Assembly (NCBI RefSeq): GCF_001761465.1
Contig: NZ_CP017479.1
Coordinates: 1,798,001 to 1,862,000, forward strand
Reading direction: 5' to 3'
Length of the DNA stretch: 64,000 bases
Source: Flavobacterium gilvum
GTDB lineage: Bacteria; Bacteroidota; Bacteroidia; Flavobacteriales; Flavobacteriaceae
Numbering within the stretch: the stretch's first letter is position 1; each line of letters begins with the position of its first letter. The position numbers and the translations under genes are program-made. Below are positions 17,091 to 26,234 of this stretch, piece by piece. Under the pieces are notes generated by a model. It did not search any database, was not told where the DNA came from, and worked only from the letters and a program-made list of their open reading frames with translations.

Positions 17091-18269
17091 TCACAGCAGT
17101 TTAATCAAAACTCCCAAAACGGCAGCAATACCAATGATATGAGGTTCCTGTATTTTTTTTACATAAATCAGAGTTAGAACAGTTCCTACCGCTATCAATG
17201 CTGTTGGAATATCCACAATCGATCGGGAAGCAATTACAATCACAGCACCCACCAAAGCACCAATTACGGCAGCTGTTATTCCGTCAACAAAAGCTTTGAT
17301 ACTTTTATTTTGAGAAATCTTTTTGAAATACGGGGCAGGAATGACCGTAAACAAATAGCAGGGAAAAAATGTAGCCAAAGCAGCAATAGAAGCCCCTTTG
17401 AATCCCGCAACCAAATAACCGATGAAACCTACAGTAATTACAACAGGACCTGGCGTAATCATAGCAACCGCCACGGCATCGACAAATTGATTTTCGGTTA
17501 GCCATCCGTGTTCGTTGACCACGCCAGCATGCAAAAAAGGAACAATGGCTAGTCCGCTTCCAAAAACAAAAGCTCCAGCCTTGATGAAAAACCAGGCAAG
17601 ATCTCCTAATTTTCCAAGATCGATTCCTGATAATCCAACTGTTGAAAGCAAAAAGAAAGAGGCAACTTTAGGCCTTTTAATCCATTGAGGTGGAGCTTTT
17701 ACAACCATATAAATAAAACCTAAAGCAACAAATAAAAGCAGTTCTTCATTTTGGGTTACAGCCGTAATGATAATAGCTGAAACATAAAATAACCAAAGCA
17801 ACCAATTGTTTTTTATGGCAGGGATTTCAAATTTACTAATGGATTTAACTGTTAGCTTATAAGAACTCAAAACAATAATGCCAATTACAGCTGCACTAAT
17901 TCCGTAAAAAATAGCCTGCATCCAAGGTAAACCACCAAAGGCTTGGTAAGTAATTCCCAATAAAACCACCATTATAAAAGAGGGAAGTACAAATGCCAAT
18001 CCAGAAAGTGTGGCTCCTAAAACTCCATAATGAACAAAGCCGATATAAATTCCCAATTGAGCTGCCAAAGGACCGGGAGCCAATTGTGACAGTGCCAATC
18101 CTTCTTTGAAATCGGAATCATTAATCCATTTTTTGCCCTCGACCAAGTCGCGGTGCATATAGCCAACCAATGCAACAGGCCCGCCAAAACCTGTGGTGCC
18201 CAGTTTGAGAAAGTATTTTATTAAATCGAGTAATGTATAATTCGGTTGGTTTTTTATGATTTCAGACAT
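17091..18269 (-). CDS. chrA: Chromate transporter family protein ChrA
   Basis: The 392-residue membrane protein has two CHR domains: the first with GTTGFGGPVALVGYMHRD near 31, the second with the related FGSGLAIVPFLHAGVV near 236 and TPGPVVITVGFIGY. This duplicated long-chain form is typical of ChrA, an exporter of chromate; substrates of distant members are uncertain and other oxyanions are possible. It is the last gene of a minus-strand series led by an Rrf2 regulator, TonB receptor and PstSCAB, and follows the barrel gene by 20 bases. Confidence 0.9.
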   Translation of the reverse strand: MSEIIKNQPNYTLLDLIKYFLKLGTTGFGGPVALVGYMHRDLVEGKKWINDSDFKEGLALSQLAPGPLAAQLGIYIGFVHYGVLGATLSGLAFVLPSFIMVVLLGITYQAFGGLPWMQAIFYGISAAVIGIIVLSSYKLTVKSISKFEIPAIKNNWLLWLFYVSAIIITAVTQNEELLLFVALGFIYMVVKAPPQWIKRPKVASFFLLSTVGLSGIDLGKLGDLAWFFIKAGAFVFGSGLAIVPFLHAGVVNEHGWLTENQFVDAVAVAMITPGPVVITVGFIGYLVAGFKGASIAALATFFPCYLFTVIPAPYFKKISQNKSIKAFVDGITAAVIGALVGAVIVIASRSIVDIPTALIAVGTVLTLIYVKKIQEPHIIGIAAVLGVLIKLL

Positions 18270-18289
18270 AGGTTTAGTATTAAATAGTA

Positions 18290-18835
18290 TTAAAACGATA
18301 TTCCAAATTGAAAACCTGGCGTTACAGAAGCAGGTTTGTCATTTCCAAATCGCACCGGGACGGGTATCGATACGTAATAATTGTAGTCTTTATGAATGCC
18401 TATTGCTTTACTCAAGACAGGTGTAAAACCATATCGGCCTGAAGTTTCAAAAGCAGCTCTGCCCGCAAAAGTGAATTCGTGTTTTAATCGAAAAAGTATT
18501 CCGGGATGAATCACTACATTATTGACTTTGCTGATTCCGTCATCGCTTTTAATAGTTGGAACTATTTCAAATGAAAAACCTATACTTTTGTTTTTCCAAA
18601 CGTTGATGGCAATAGGCATTCCTACTATATAATAATCTCTAAAATTGACTGTTGTCTCTTCTGATGAAAAGGAGGCTATTGGATGGACAATCCCAACAGA
18701 ACCTTTAATCTTTGGAAAAGTTTCAGTTTCGTTTTGGGCATGTAAATTGCAAGAAAAATGCGCAAAAATTACAAAGAACACAATTGTGGCAATATTCCAG
18801 TTTGTTTTTTTGTTTGCGGGGGAATTTTTTTTCAC
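18290..18835 (-). CDS. Outer-membrane beta-barrel family protein
   Basis: The 181-residue protein has an N-terminal signal sequence (hydrophobic to about 32, SCNLHAQ) and alternating beta-strands ending in the aromatic terminus FQFGISF, typical of small outer-membrane barrels. It is 20 bases ahead of chrA and probably co-transcribed. The function is unknown; the pairing suggests passage of an anion or an accessory to ChrA. Confidence 0.65.
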   Translation of the reverse strand: MKKNSPANKKTNWNIATIVFFVIFAHFSCNLHAQNETETFPKIKGSVGIVHPIASFSSEETTVNFRDYYIVGMPIAINVWKNKSIGFSFEIVPTIKSDDGISKVNNVVIHPGILFRLKHEFTFAGRAAFETSGRYGFTPVLSKAIGIHKDYNYYVSIPVPVRFGNDKPASVTPGFQFGISF

Positions 18836-18935
18836 GTTCTTTAAAGTTAAATTTATAAAAAAGTTTTCTGTTTTTTTAATAAAAAGGAAAAACAGAATAA
18901 ATCAACTTTAACTTCGGAATGAAATTCCTAATTAC

Positions 18936-19691
18936 TTAATTGGTTTGTGATTTCTGTTTTTCTTTTAATTTTATTTTGTGGAAAAGAGTAAATCGGATAA
19001 CATCCCTTTCAAAATAATCAACTCCGCTCGGGCGTTGTTGGAAACTATTCAAATAACCCAGTTCCAATGCAATATTTTTGTTTATGCCGTATTGTAAAGC
19101 GGCGTAAATTCGGTTTTGGTCAAAAGTGTTATGAACAATACTTTCTCCGGCATTAATCATCAATTCATCATAAACAACAGCTTTCAAATATTGGTTTTCT
19201 TTTTTCCAACAAGAATATTCTCCTTGAAGACGGTATCTGAATCTCCATGTAAAAGTTGTCCCGGGCAATAAACCTTCCTTGTCAGAATTATGAATAAAAC
19301 GTTCTTCTACCTGAAGCCGTTGATTCATTGTGAAATTACCGTACTCATGTTTCCAAGTAATGTCCTGCTGTCCTCTGTATTCCGGTGTTCTAAAATCATT
19401 CGTAATTTCTGGAACTTGGGTGGCCACAGAGAAATAGGCAACTCCAGCACCAAAATCAACATCTTTGTTGATTTTGTATCTCCCAACCATTCTAACAAGA
19501 AATAAATTCTCTTCGAAAGGATTTATAAAAACCCGATTGTCAAATTCAGAATTAATCGACCATTTTTTGTTTAATACCAATTGATTGTTATAGCGTGTCC
19601 AAAGCAAACTTTGATGATCAATGTTTTTTTCGGTTTGAGCTTTGGACACAAAACATACTAGGAAAAGACAAAATGTTCTTATGATTTTCAT
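18936..19691 (-). CDS. DUF2490 domain protein
   Basis: The 251-residue protein has a signal peptide (to about 18, VSKAQ) and the DUF2490 pattern: repeated WxRYxxQ- and R-rich beta-strands (SLLWTRYNNQLVLNKKWSINSEF; RVFINPFEENLFLVRMVGRY; QRLQVEERF). It is predicted to be an outer-membrane barrel of unknown role. It lies 68 bases after pstB in the same direction, so it may share the transcript. Confidence 0.75.
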   Translation of the reverse strand: MKIIRTFCLFLVCFVSKAQTEKNIDHQSLLWTRYNNQLVLNKKWSINSEFDNRVFINPFEENLFLVRMVGRYKINKDVDFGAGVAYFSVATQVPEITNDFRTPEYRGQQDITWKHEYGNFTMNQRLQVEERFIHNSDKEGLLPGTTFTWRFRYRLQGEYSCWKKENQYLKAVVYDELMINAGESIVHNTFDQNRIYAALQYGINKNIALELGYLNSFQQRPSGVDYFERDVIRFTLFHKIKLKEKQKSQTN

Positions 19692-19759
19692 GGGGGTTTT
19701 TCAATTTTTGGCAAATGTACATAAACTCTATAATTGAAATAGAATTTATTTTTTTGCTG

Positions 19760-20521
19760 CTAAACCAAAAAACCTTTCACGTAATCTTTGGTCAATTTTT
19801 CTTTTGGATTCAAAAGCACTTCTTCGGTAGGGCCAAATTCTATGATTTCTCCCATATAAACAAAACCAATATAGTCAGACACTCTTCGAGCTTGACGTAA
19901 AATGTGAGTAACCAAAACAATCGTGTATTTGTCTTTTAACTCCATAAATAATTCCTCGATGGCTTGGGTCGAAATTGGGTCAAGCGCCGATGTAGGTTCG
20001 TCTCCCAAGATGATTTCCGGTTCAATCGCCAAACCTCTTGCCAAACACAATCGTTGTTGTTGACCAATGGAAAGTCGGGTAGCAGGCGATTTCAATCGGT
20101 CTTTGACTTCGTCCCAAAGATTCACACCACGAAGGTATTTCTCTACGATTTCGTCCAGTTCTTTTTTGTTATTATTTCCGTGAATACGTTGACCGTATGC
20201 AATATTATCATAAATATTCATTGGTAACGGGAAAGGCCTTTGCGAAAGCAAACCCATTTTTTTTCTGATGTGGGTAACTTCTGCTTTTGGGTCGTAGATA
20301 TTTTCGCCGTCTACCAAGACTTTGCCATCCACACGCACGTCGTTTTGACGGTCGAGCAATCGGTTCATGGTTTTTAGCAATGTCGTTTTTCCACAGCCGG
20401 AAGGACCAATTAATGAAGTTACTTTTTTGTCCGGAATATCAAGATTAATGTTTTTAAGGATATGGTTTTCACCAATGTGGACATTTAAATTTTGGATGCT
20501 TATGTGAGGTTGAATGATCAT
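19760..20521 (-). CDS. pstB: Phosphate ABC transporter ATPase PstB
   Basis: The 253-residue ABC ATPase has Walker A GPSGCGKTTLL, signature LSIGQQQRL, Walker B IILGDEPTSALDP and the H-loop VTHILRQARR. It is closest to PstB by length and the SDYIGFVYMGEIIEFGPT segment. The start overlaps the pstA stop by four bases (ATGA), indicating coupled translation. Phosphate is the family substrate; the surrounding genes leave room for another oxyanion. Confidence 0.9.
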   Translation of the reverse strand: MIIQPHISIQNLNVHIGENHILKNINLDIPDKKVTSLIGPSGCGKTTLLKTMNRLLDRQNDVRVDGKVLVDGENIYDPKAEVTHIRKKMGLLSQRPFPLPMNIYDNIAYGQRIHGNNNKKELDEIVEKYLRGVNLWDEVKDRLKSPATRLSIGQQQRLCLARGLAIEPEIILGDEPTSALDPISTQAIEELFMELKDKYTIVLVTHILRQARRVSDYIGFVYMGEIIEFGPTEEVLLNPKEKLTKDYVKGFLV

Positions 20522-21357
20522 ATTTTATTTTTTGAAAGGTTTTTGCTGGCGATTTTGGCCACAATATTGATGATTAAAACGATAATGGTAAGAATTACAG
20601 CTGCTGCATACGCTCTGTTTTGAACTTCCTGAATAGGACTGCTCAACTGAAAAAATATGGACAACGGTAATGTAGCCGCCGGTTGGTCTAATGAAGTAGG
20701 GATGCTGTCTGTAAATCCTGCCGTAAAAAGCACACAGGCTGCATCTCCAATGGCTCTTCCGAAAGAAAGTAGAATGGCGGTCACGATTCCCGGAATAGAT
20801 TGTCGCAATATGATTTTAGCCGATTCATAGCGTGTTCCTCCCAAAGAAAAAACAGCATTACTCATGTCTTCCGGCACAACTCGAACTACTTCATCTATGG
20901 CGCGAACCAGTATTGGGATTATCATTAAGGTTACGGTAATTATTCCAGCCAATAATGAAGTTTTTAATCCCATATATACCATGATAGCAAATCCAAAAGC
21001 ACCATATACAATGGATGGAATTCCAAATAAGATGTCATAACTCAATCTGGTAATCGAAGCCAAAGTTGCATTTCTTTTGGCATAAACATTTATATAAATC
21101 ACTATCGGAAGGCTGATTAAAAGTCCTAACAAAGTAGAACCTATCGTAATGTAAATCGAACCCACAATAGCGTTTAGAATACCGCCTCCTTTGCCTATGT
21201 AGAAACCGCCTTCGGGGATTTTGGAAACCATGTCCCAACTCAATGAACCAATACCTCTTGCAAAAAGGGTGTACACAATCATAAACAAGGTACTGCTGAT
21301 GATAATCGTGCTCAGTATCATCAAAATTTTGAATATATTTTCTTCTATTTTTCTCAT
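20518..21357 (-). CDS. pstA: Phosphate ABC transporter permease PstA
   Basis: The 279-residue permease has about six membrane spans and the inner-membrane EAA loop (VPEDMSNAVFSLGGTRYESAKIILRQSIPGI) that contacts PstB. It starts 11 bases after pstC. Confidence 0.92.
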   Translation of the reverse strand: MRKIEENIFKILMILSTIIISSTLFMIVYTLFARGIGSLSWDMVSKIPEGGFYIGKGGGILNAIVGSIYITIGSTLLGLLISLPIVIYINVYAKRNATLASITRLSYDILFGIPSIVYGAFGFAIMVYMGLKTSLLAGIITVTLMIIPILVRAIDEVVRVVPEDMSNAVFSLGGTRYESAKIILRQSIPGIVTAILLSFGRAIGDAACVLFTAGFTDSIPTSLDQPAATLPLSIFFQLSSPIQEVQNRAYAAAVILTIIVLIINIVAKIASKNLSKNKI

Positions 21358-21368
21358 TTTGATTGGGT

Positions 21369-22262
21369 TTAGTTATTTCTTTTTTCGATTCTGTATAAAA
21401 TAATTCGCGAAAGCGCATTGAATACAAAGATGATGACAAATAGGAGCAGGGCTGCAAACATCAATGCCGAATCATACATTGGGATAGACATCATTTCGCC
21501 ATAATTATTGGCAATAAGCGCAGGCAATGGGTAAGCCGAATCGAATAGATTTTGTGGTACTTGAGCCAAATTTCCGCAGACCATCAAAACGGCGATGGTT
21601 TCTCCAAATGCTCTGGAAATGGCAAGAACAACTGCTGCGACAATTCCGTCAGTTGATTTTCGTAGGAGCACTTTTTTGACAGTTTGCCATTGTGTAGCGC
21701 CCAATGACAAAGAAGCGTTTCTTAAATCCTGTGGGACATTATCAAATACTTCGATTACGATACTGATAATTAACGGAAAAATCATGATTGCCAAAACGAT
21801 TCCTCCCGCCAGTACTGAATAGCCTGTGGTGAACTCAACAAAGTGAGGTGCAATTCTTTCCTGAATTAGAGGGACAATAACCAAAACACCCCAAACGCCG
21901 TATAGCACAGGTGGAATTCCTGATAATAATTCAATTAACGGTAAAACCAATTTTCGTACGCGAATATGGGCATATTCCGAAAGATAAATCGCTGTAAGTA
22001 AGGATAAAGGCAAAGCAATGATTATGGCAATTGCGGTTACCCAAAGAGTACCTACTATAAATGGATAAAATCCGAAGGCCTCTTTAAAAGGTTTCCATTC
22101 GGATGAGAATAATAAATTATAAAGTGAAGTGCTGTTTAATATCGGCACAGACTTGTAGAACAATCCTAGCGCAATCAATATTACCGTTGAGATAGATAAG
22201 AGGGTAAGCGCTAAGAATGCTTTACTGATGATGCGATCCTTGAGTAATCTGATGTTTTTCAT
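21369..22262 (-). CDS. pstC: Phosphate ABC transporter permease PstC
   Basis: The 297-residue permease has six predicted spans and the EAA loop VPQDLRNASLSLGATQWQTV. It pairs with PstA in the same operon. Confidence 0.92.
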   Translation of the reverse strand: MKNIRLLKDRIISKAFLALTLLSISTVILIALGLFYKSVPILNSTSLYNLLFSSEWKPFKEAFGFYPFIVGTLWVTAIAIIIALPLSLLTAIYLSEYAHIRVRKLVLPLIELLSGIPPVLYGVWGVLVIVPLIQERIAPHFVEFTTGYSVLAGGIVLAIMIFPLIISIVIEVFDNVPQDLRNASLSLGATQWQTVKKVLLRKSTDGIVAAVVLAISRAFGETIAVLMVCGNLAQVPQNLFDSAYPLPALIANNYGEMMSIPMYDSALMFAALLLFVIIFVFNALSRIILYRIEKRNN

Positions 22263-22276
22263 TTAATTGCAATAAA

Positions 22277-22334
22277 CCACCCCTGACAAAATTTTTCAAA
22301 AACCCTCAAAGTTTTCTTTTTTTGTCTAGGGTGG
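22277..22334 (-). promoter_or_regulatory. Stem-loop between pstS and pstC
   Basis: CCACCCCTGACAAAA and TTTTGTCTAGGGTGG pair over 13 of 15 positions across a 28-base loop. There is no T-run directly after the stem on the minus strand, so an mRNA-stabilising or processing hairpin that raises binding protein over permease is more likely than a full terminator. That role is inferred. Confidence 0.5.
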
Positions 22335-22356
22335 ATGTTTTTTATTTAGAAGAATA

Positions 22357-23304
22357 TTAATTTACTTTCCCTAATTCTTTCTTTAATTTTTCTTGCGAAA
22401 GCTTGATGTATCCTGCTTCCGAAACATATTTTTGACCTTCAGTCAGAATGTATTTTAAGAATGCTTTTACGGCGGCATTTTTTGGTTTTCCTGTAGTTAC
22501 AAAGTATAAATCTCTTGCCGGCGGTGAGGGATATTTACCCGAAGCAATAGCCGCAATCAATTTGTTCGTATCTCCATAAAAATTCTCATCCGGATCGAGT
22601 TTGCCATTGTTGTTTAAGTCAATTGGAGCGGGAACAATTCCGTTTGTCGGTTTATTGGTTTTGGTATCATAAATGTAAACGATGTTGTTAAAACCAATTC
22701 CCGAAGGATCTCTTTGTACAGCCTGTGCCAATCCCGGATCACCAAAAACAGCAACTCCTTGTAAGTCTTCTTGTTTTTTGCCAAAATATGCAGCCCAGGT
22801 TTCTGCAGCTCCAGCCGCATCCGATCTTGTATAGACATGAATAGGTGCTGCGCTTTTGATTCCTAGAGTATTCCATGTTTTGTATTTTCCGGTGATGAAA
22901 ATATTATTGAAAGTTTCTTTTTTTATCCCTTTTTGATACAGTACTGTTTTGAAAGGGCTCGAAGCACTTATTGTCGGGATTACAGCATCTTTTGTAACGG
23001 CAATTGGATAAGCGCCTTTTTTATATTCGGCGGCATTTATTTCACGAGAAACCAATCCGATGTCGGTTACTTTGGATAGTACATCTGTTATTCCTTTTCC
23101 GGCACCTCCGGCCTGAATGTCAATTTTAACTTTTGGATTTTTTTTCTTGAATTCTTCAGCCCATTTCACTGTAATTGGGTACAAAGCAAAAGCTCCTGAA
23201 ATACTAATGTTTCCTGATACCTCCTGTGCAGAAACTTTAGCAGGTGTTATGTTTGCTATTATCAGCGCGACTAATGTTAGCAATACTTTTTTGTGTGTTT
23301 TCAT
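22357..23304 (-). CDS. pstS: PstS-like phosphate/oxyanion-binding protein
   Basis: From the ATG at 23304 (MKTHKKVLL) the product is 315 residues with a signal peptide (to about 27, KVSAQ). The PBP-like fold carries GAFALYPITVKW, AGGAGKGITDV and the anion-site-type SDAAGAAETWAAYF. The frame is open 18 codons further upstream, but that stretch is lysine/asparagine-rich leader. It is the binding component for PstCAB. There is no phoU in the cluster and the gene follows a TonB receptor, so phosphate specificity should not be assumed. Confidence 0.85.
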   Translation of the reverse strand: MKTHKKVLLTLVALIIANITPAKVSAQEVSGNISISGAFALYPITVKWAEEFKKKNPKVKIDIQAGGAGKGITDVLSKVTDIGLVSREINAAEYKKGAYPIAVTKDAVIPTISASSPFKTVLYQKGIKKETFNNIFITGKYKTWNTLGIKSAAPIHVYTRSDAAGAAETWAAYFGKKQEDLQGVAVFGDPGLAQAVQRDPSGIGFNNIVYIYDTKTNKPTNGIVPAPIDLNNNGKLDPDENFYGDTNKLIAAIASGKYPSPPARDLYFVTTGKPKNAAVKAFLKYILTEGQKYVSEAGYIKLSQEKLKKELGKVN

Positions 23305-23407
23305 CTTGATTTTTTGGTTTTTGTTTTTTGTTTTTTTTGAAATAAATAGAAATGACAAAGTTAACTTGTCTGTTATGTCAAGTTAACTTTGTGATTTTAT
23401 GAAATGA

Positions 23408-25981
23408 TTATAGAGAATACTTTAATGTAACTCCATAAGTAATCTGGTCTCCCAGTACTGCTGCATATTGTCCTGCGTTTCCTCCGGCAGGCAATAATTG
23501 CTCATAATAATTTTTGTTAAAAAGGTTACGTCCCCAAATATGAACTGATAATCCTTCTGATGCGCGGAAACCAAGACGACCATTGAAAATAGAATAGCCT
23601 GGAACCACTAGATATTTTGAAGCAGAAGGACTCGATGAGAATGAAGAACGAGAATAAGAATCGATTGCTAGGAATATTTTTCCGTTATTTCCGAAGAATT
23701 TTGCGTCTCTAGAATATTCTCCTCCCAAAGTTCCAGCCCATCTTGAAATACCTGGCAAATCAGTTCCTGAAACATCTTTGAATGAAACCGCTGCTCCTGT
23801 TTCTTCCAAAGGTAATGGGGCATTTGTAAATTTTTGATAGATTCCTTCAGTATAGGATAATGCTCCATTGAAACTTAAATTTTTGTTTGCTACTATACTC
23901 GCATCAACTTCAAAACCTCTTACTCGTACTTTATCTGCGTTTGCAAGATATCCGCGGTTAACGCCTAATTCAGGAGATTGAACATTGGTTTGATAATCTT
24001 TAATTTCGGTATCAAAAGCTGTCAAATTCAATATTGAGTTTTTAAATGGAGATGTTTTTACACCCACTTCATAATGGTTTACACTTTCCGGTTTAACTAC
24101 TGCAAGATCAGCTAGTGTTTGACCTGCTGCTGGTGTAGGAAGTCCAGCTACATTCACCCCAACTGGTTTGTAACTTTTCGCATAAGTACCATAAACATTA
24201 ATTTTATCAGTTGCTTTATAAGATGCTGTTATGTTTCCAGAAAAGTCCGTGTTATCAGTGCTTGATGAAAAAGCTTGATCAGTATAAACCTTCTTTTTTA
24301 ATGCTATTAATGCTGGATCTGTGGTCTGAAGTCCACCGTACGTTTTACGGTTGTAATCGGCGTCTTTTTTGTCAAAATTGTATCGTAAGCCAGGTAAAAT
24401 ATGAAGTTTTTCAGTGACCGCCCAATCCAATTGACCGAAAGTTGCGGCACTGGATGATCTAATACTCGAAACGGTTTTTATTCCATATCCTTCAAGAAGT
24501 CCTGGGGTTTTCCATAATGCACCAGCAGGGGTATTACTAGGACTGTCTTGAGCAAATCTCCATTGTGCATTACCAGATTCTTCTGTTCCGTTTGTTTTTA
24601 CAGTTTGGTCAATGAAGAAGACACCTGCAACACCAGTTAAATTTTTGGCAATTTGTCCTGCGTAGCGAACCTCTTGGGTAATTTGTGTTTGTCTCGAAGG
24701 ATTTTGTGATTTTGCTAGTTGTTGTAATCCTGTAAAATCCCTGTCATTTGATGGATCCCAATTCCAAAAACGCCACGCTGTAGTAGAGGTAAGTGTTCCT
24801 TTTCCAATTTTTGTGTCTATATTTAGGGATGCACCACCAAGATCTTGTCCAGAACGCCATGGAGTATCGTGGTCAATTTTTCGATCAAAAGCATTCAAAG
24901 TTGGTAATTTGTAATTCAAATCGGCAATGATAGCGTTAAATTGACGGTAAGCGGCTCTTTGCGTTGGAGCGACACCCGCAACAACTTGAGCATATCCATC
25001 TGGGCGTTGAGTGGTAAGGTCGGCAGACAAAGTGATATTGGTGTTTTCTGTCGGAGTAAACAATAATTGTCCTCTAAATCCTTGGTTGTTCAAGGTATTG
25101 GTTGATCTACCTGTGGCAATGTTTTCAACTAAACCATCTCGTGACGTACCCGAAAATGATAATCGTCCTGCTAATTTTTTTGCCAAAGCTCCTGTAACAG
25201 ATGCTTTTGCTTGTAGATAAGAATAATTTCCGTAACTAACTTCAAAATCGGCACCCGAAGTAAAGCTTGGTTTGCGAGAAGTTATATTAAAAGCTCCTGC
25301 AGTTGTGTTTTTTCCAAACAATGATCCTTGTGGCCCGCGTAGTACCTCAATTTGATCCACATCAATAAAATCTAAAGTTGTTGCTGCTGGACGTGCATAA
25401 TAAACACCGTCAACATAGAAACCTACACCTGGATCTATACCGTCATTAGTAAGTCCAAATGGAGAACCAAGTCCGCGAATATTGATACCTGTATTTCTTG
25501 GGTTTGAAGAATATAATTGTACTGAAGGAACCAATTCCTTGATGCGGTTCACATTAAATGAGCCTGTTTGTTCTGCTTGTTTTCCGGTTACAACTGATAC
25601 CGCAATTGGGATATCCTGTGCTTTTTCTATGCGACGTCTGGAAGAAACTACTACTTCGACCAAGACATTTTCGCCTTCTGGCGTTAAGCTTATTTCCAAG
25701 GGAGCTTCCGTTGGTTGGTTGATTTTTATTTCTTTGGAAGTATAACCCACATACTGTATCAAAAGGGTAAAAGGAAGTTTTTCGTGAGTGTCTATGCTGA
25801 ATTTCCCCTCTGCATCAGATACGGTATTATATTTTGTGCCTTTTATAAGAATGTTAGCTCCCGGCAAAGAGTTATTTTGGTTGTCTTTCACAAATCCTTT
25901 AATTTGACTTTGTGCCCAGGAAGATGAAAAAATGAATAGTAGTATTATACTTGATATTGTTTTTATTGATATAGTTCTCAT
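23408..25981 (-). CDS. TonB-dependent receptor
   Basis: The 857-residue protein has a signal peptide (to about 23, SWAQS), a CarboxypepD_reg-like domain (about 27-110, IKGFVKDNQNNSLPGANI), a plug domain (about 115-235, AQDIPIAVSVVTGKQ; QIEVLRGPQGSLFGKNT) and a 22-strand-type barrel ending in an aromatic strand (TYGVTLKYSL). It actively imports a substrate across the outer membrane. It lies 53 bases after a leader ORF ending in MRMCMC and 103 bases before pstS, suggesting it feeds the PstSCAB system. The ligand is unknown. Confidence 0.92.
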   Translation of the reverse strand: MRTISIKTISSIILLFIFSSSWAQSQIKGFVKDNQNNSLPGANILIKGTKYNTVSDAEGKFSIDTHEKLPFTLLIQYVGYTSKEIKINQPTEAPLEISLTPEGENVLVEVVVSSRRRIEKAQDIPIAVSVVTGKQAEQTGSFNVNRIKELVPSVQLYSSNPRNTGINIRGLGSPFGLTNDGIDPGVGFYVDGVYYARPAATTLDFIDVDQIEVLRGPQGSLFGKNTTAGAFNITSRKPSFTSGADFEVSYGNYSYLQAKASVTGALAKKLAGRLSFSGTSRDGLVENIATGRSTNTLNNQGFRGQLLFTPTENTNITLSADLTTQRPDGYAQVVAGVAPTQRAAYRQFNAIIADLNYKLPTLNAFDRKIDHDTPWRSGQDLGGASLNIDTKIGKGTLTSTTAWRFWNWDPSNDRDFTGLQQLAKSQNPSRQTQITQEVRYAGQIAKNLTGVAGVFFIDQTVKTNGTEESGNAQWRFAQDSPSNTPAGALWKTPGLLEGYGIKTVSSIRSSSAATFGQLDWAVTEKLHILPGLRYNFDKKDADYNRKTYGGLQTTDPALIALKKKVYTDQAFSSSTDNTDFSGNITASYKATDKINVYGTYAKSYKPVGVNVAGLPTPAAGQTLADLAVVKPESVNHYEVGVKTSPFKNSILNLTAFDTEIKDYQTNVQSPELGVNRGYLANADKVRVRGFEVDASIVANKNLSFNGALSYTEGIYQKFTNAPLPLEETGAAVSFKDVSGTDLPGISRWAGTLGGEYSRDAKFFGNNGKIFLAIDSYSRSSFSSSPSASKYLVVPGYSIFNGRLGFRASEGLSVHIWGRNLFNKNYYEQLLPAGGNAGQYAAVLGDQITYGVTLKYSL

Positions 25982-26034
25982 TGTTATGTAAATTATATGT
26001 AATTAGTAGAATTTAATTTTAAATTTTTTTTGCT

Positions 26035-26145
26035 CTAGCACATACACATACGCATCAGTTGACTGATGTTTTTTTCTACACTTGAATGAACGGTGACTTT
26101 GGTTTGGGGCCTGACTTCAATTTTGTTATAGCTAATTGTTTGCAT
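26035..26145 (-). CDS. Leader ORF (36 aa) ending MRMCMC upstream of the TonB receptor
   Basis: ATG at 26145 opens 36 codons beginning MQTISYNKIEV and ending SQLMRMCMC-stop. The last seven codons contain three Met and two Cys. It lies between an Rrf2 regulator and a TonB receptor, with its own promoter-like -7 box (26185-26192) and only 53 bases to the receptor start. A 16-base palindrome CATCAGT-CA-ACTGATG (26053-26068) lies just ahead of the Cys/Met codons. Cys-rich upstream ORFs that stall ribosomes in response to cysteine are known in mycobacteria; a similar sensing role here is inference. No intrinsic terminator is visible after it, so translational or Rho-dependent control is more likely than classical attenuation. 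Confidence 0.6.
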   Translation of the reverse strand: MQTISYNKIEVRPQTKVTVHSSVEKNISQLMRMCMC

Positions 26146-26184
26146 AGGGTAAAAATTTACTTGATTATCTTTTTTAATTTGATG

Positions 26185-26218
26185 CAAATATATAATTAAT
26201 TCTATAAAAATAGTAGAA
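26185..26218 (-). promoter_or_regulatory. Promoter and candidate Rrf2 operator
   Basis: On the minus strand TATATTTG (26192-26185) is a consensus -7 box, 40 bases before the leader ORF. Overlapping the spacer and -33 position is the inverted repeat TTCTA-n9-TAGAA (26200-26218), a size suitable for a dimeric winged-helix repressor such as the adjacent Rrf2 protein. Confidence 0.5.
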
Positions 26219-26234
26219 CTAAGAAAATATTTTT

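Noticed and set aside
26053..26068. CATCAGTCAACTGATG palindrome as an intrinsic terminator
   Set aside because: On the transcribed strand it lies inside the leader ORF and no T-run follows.
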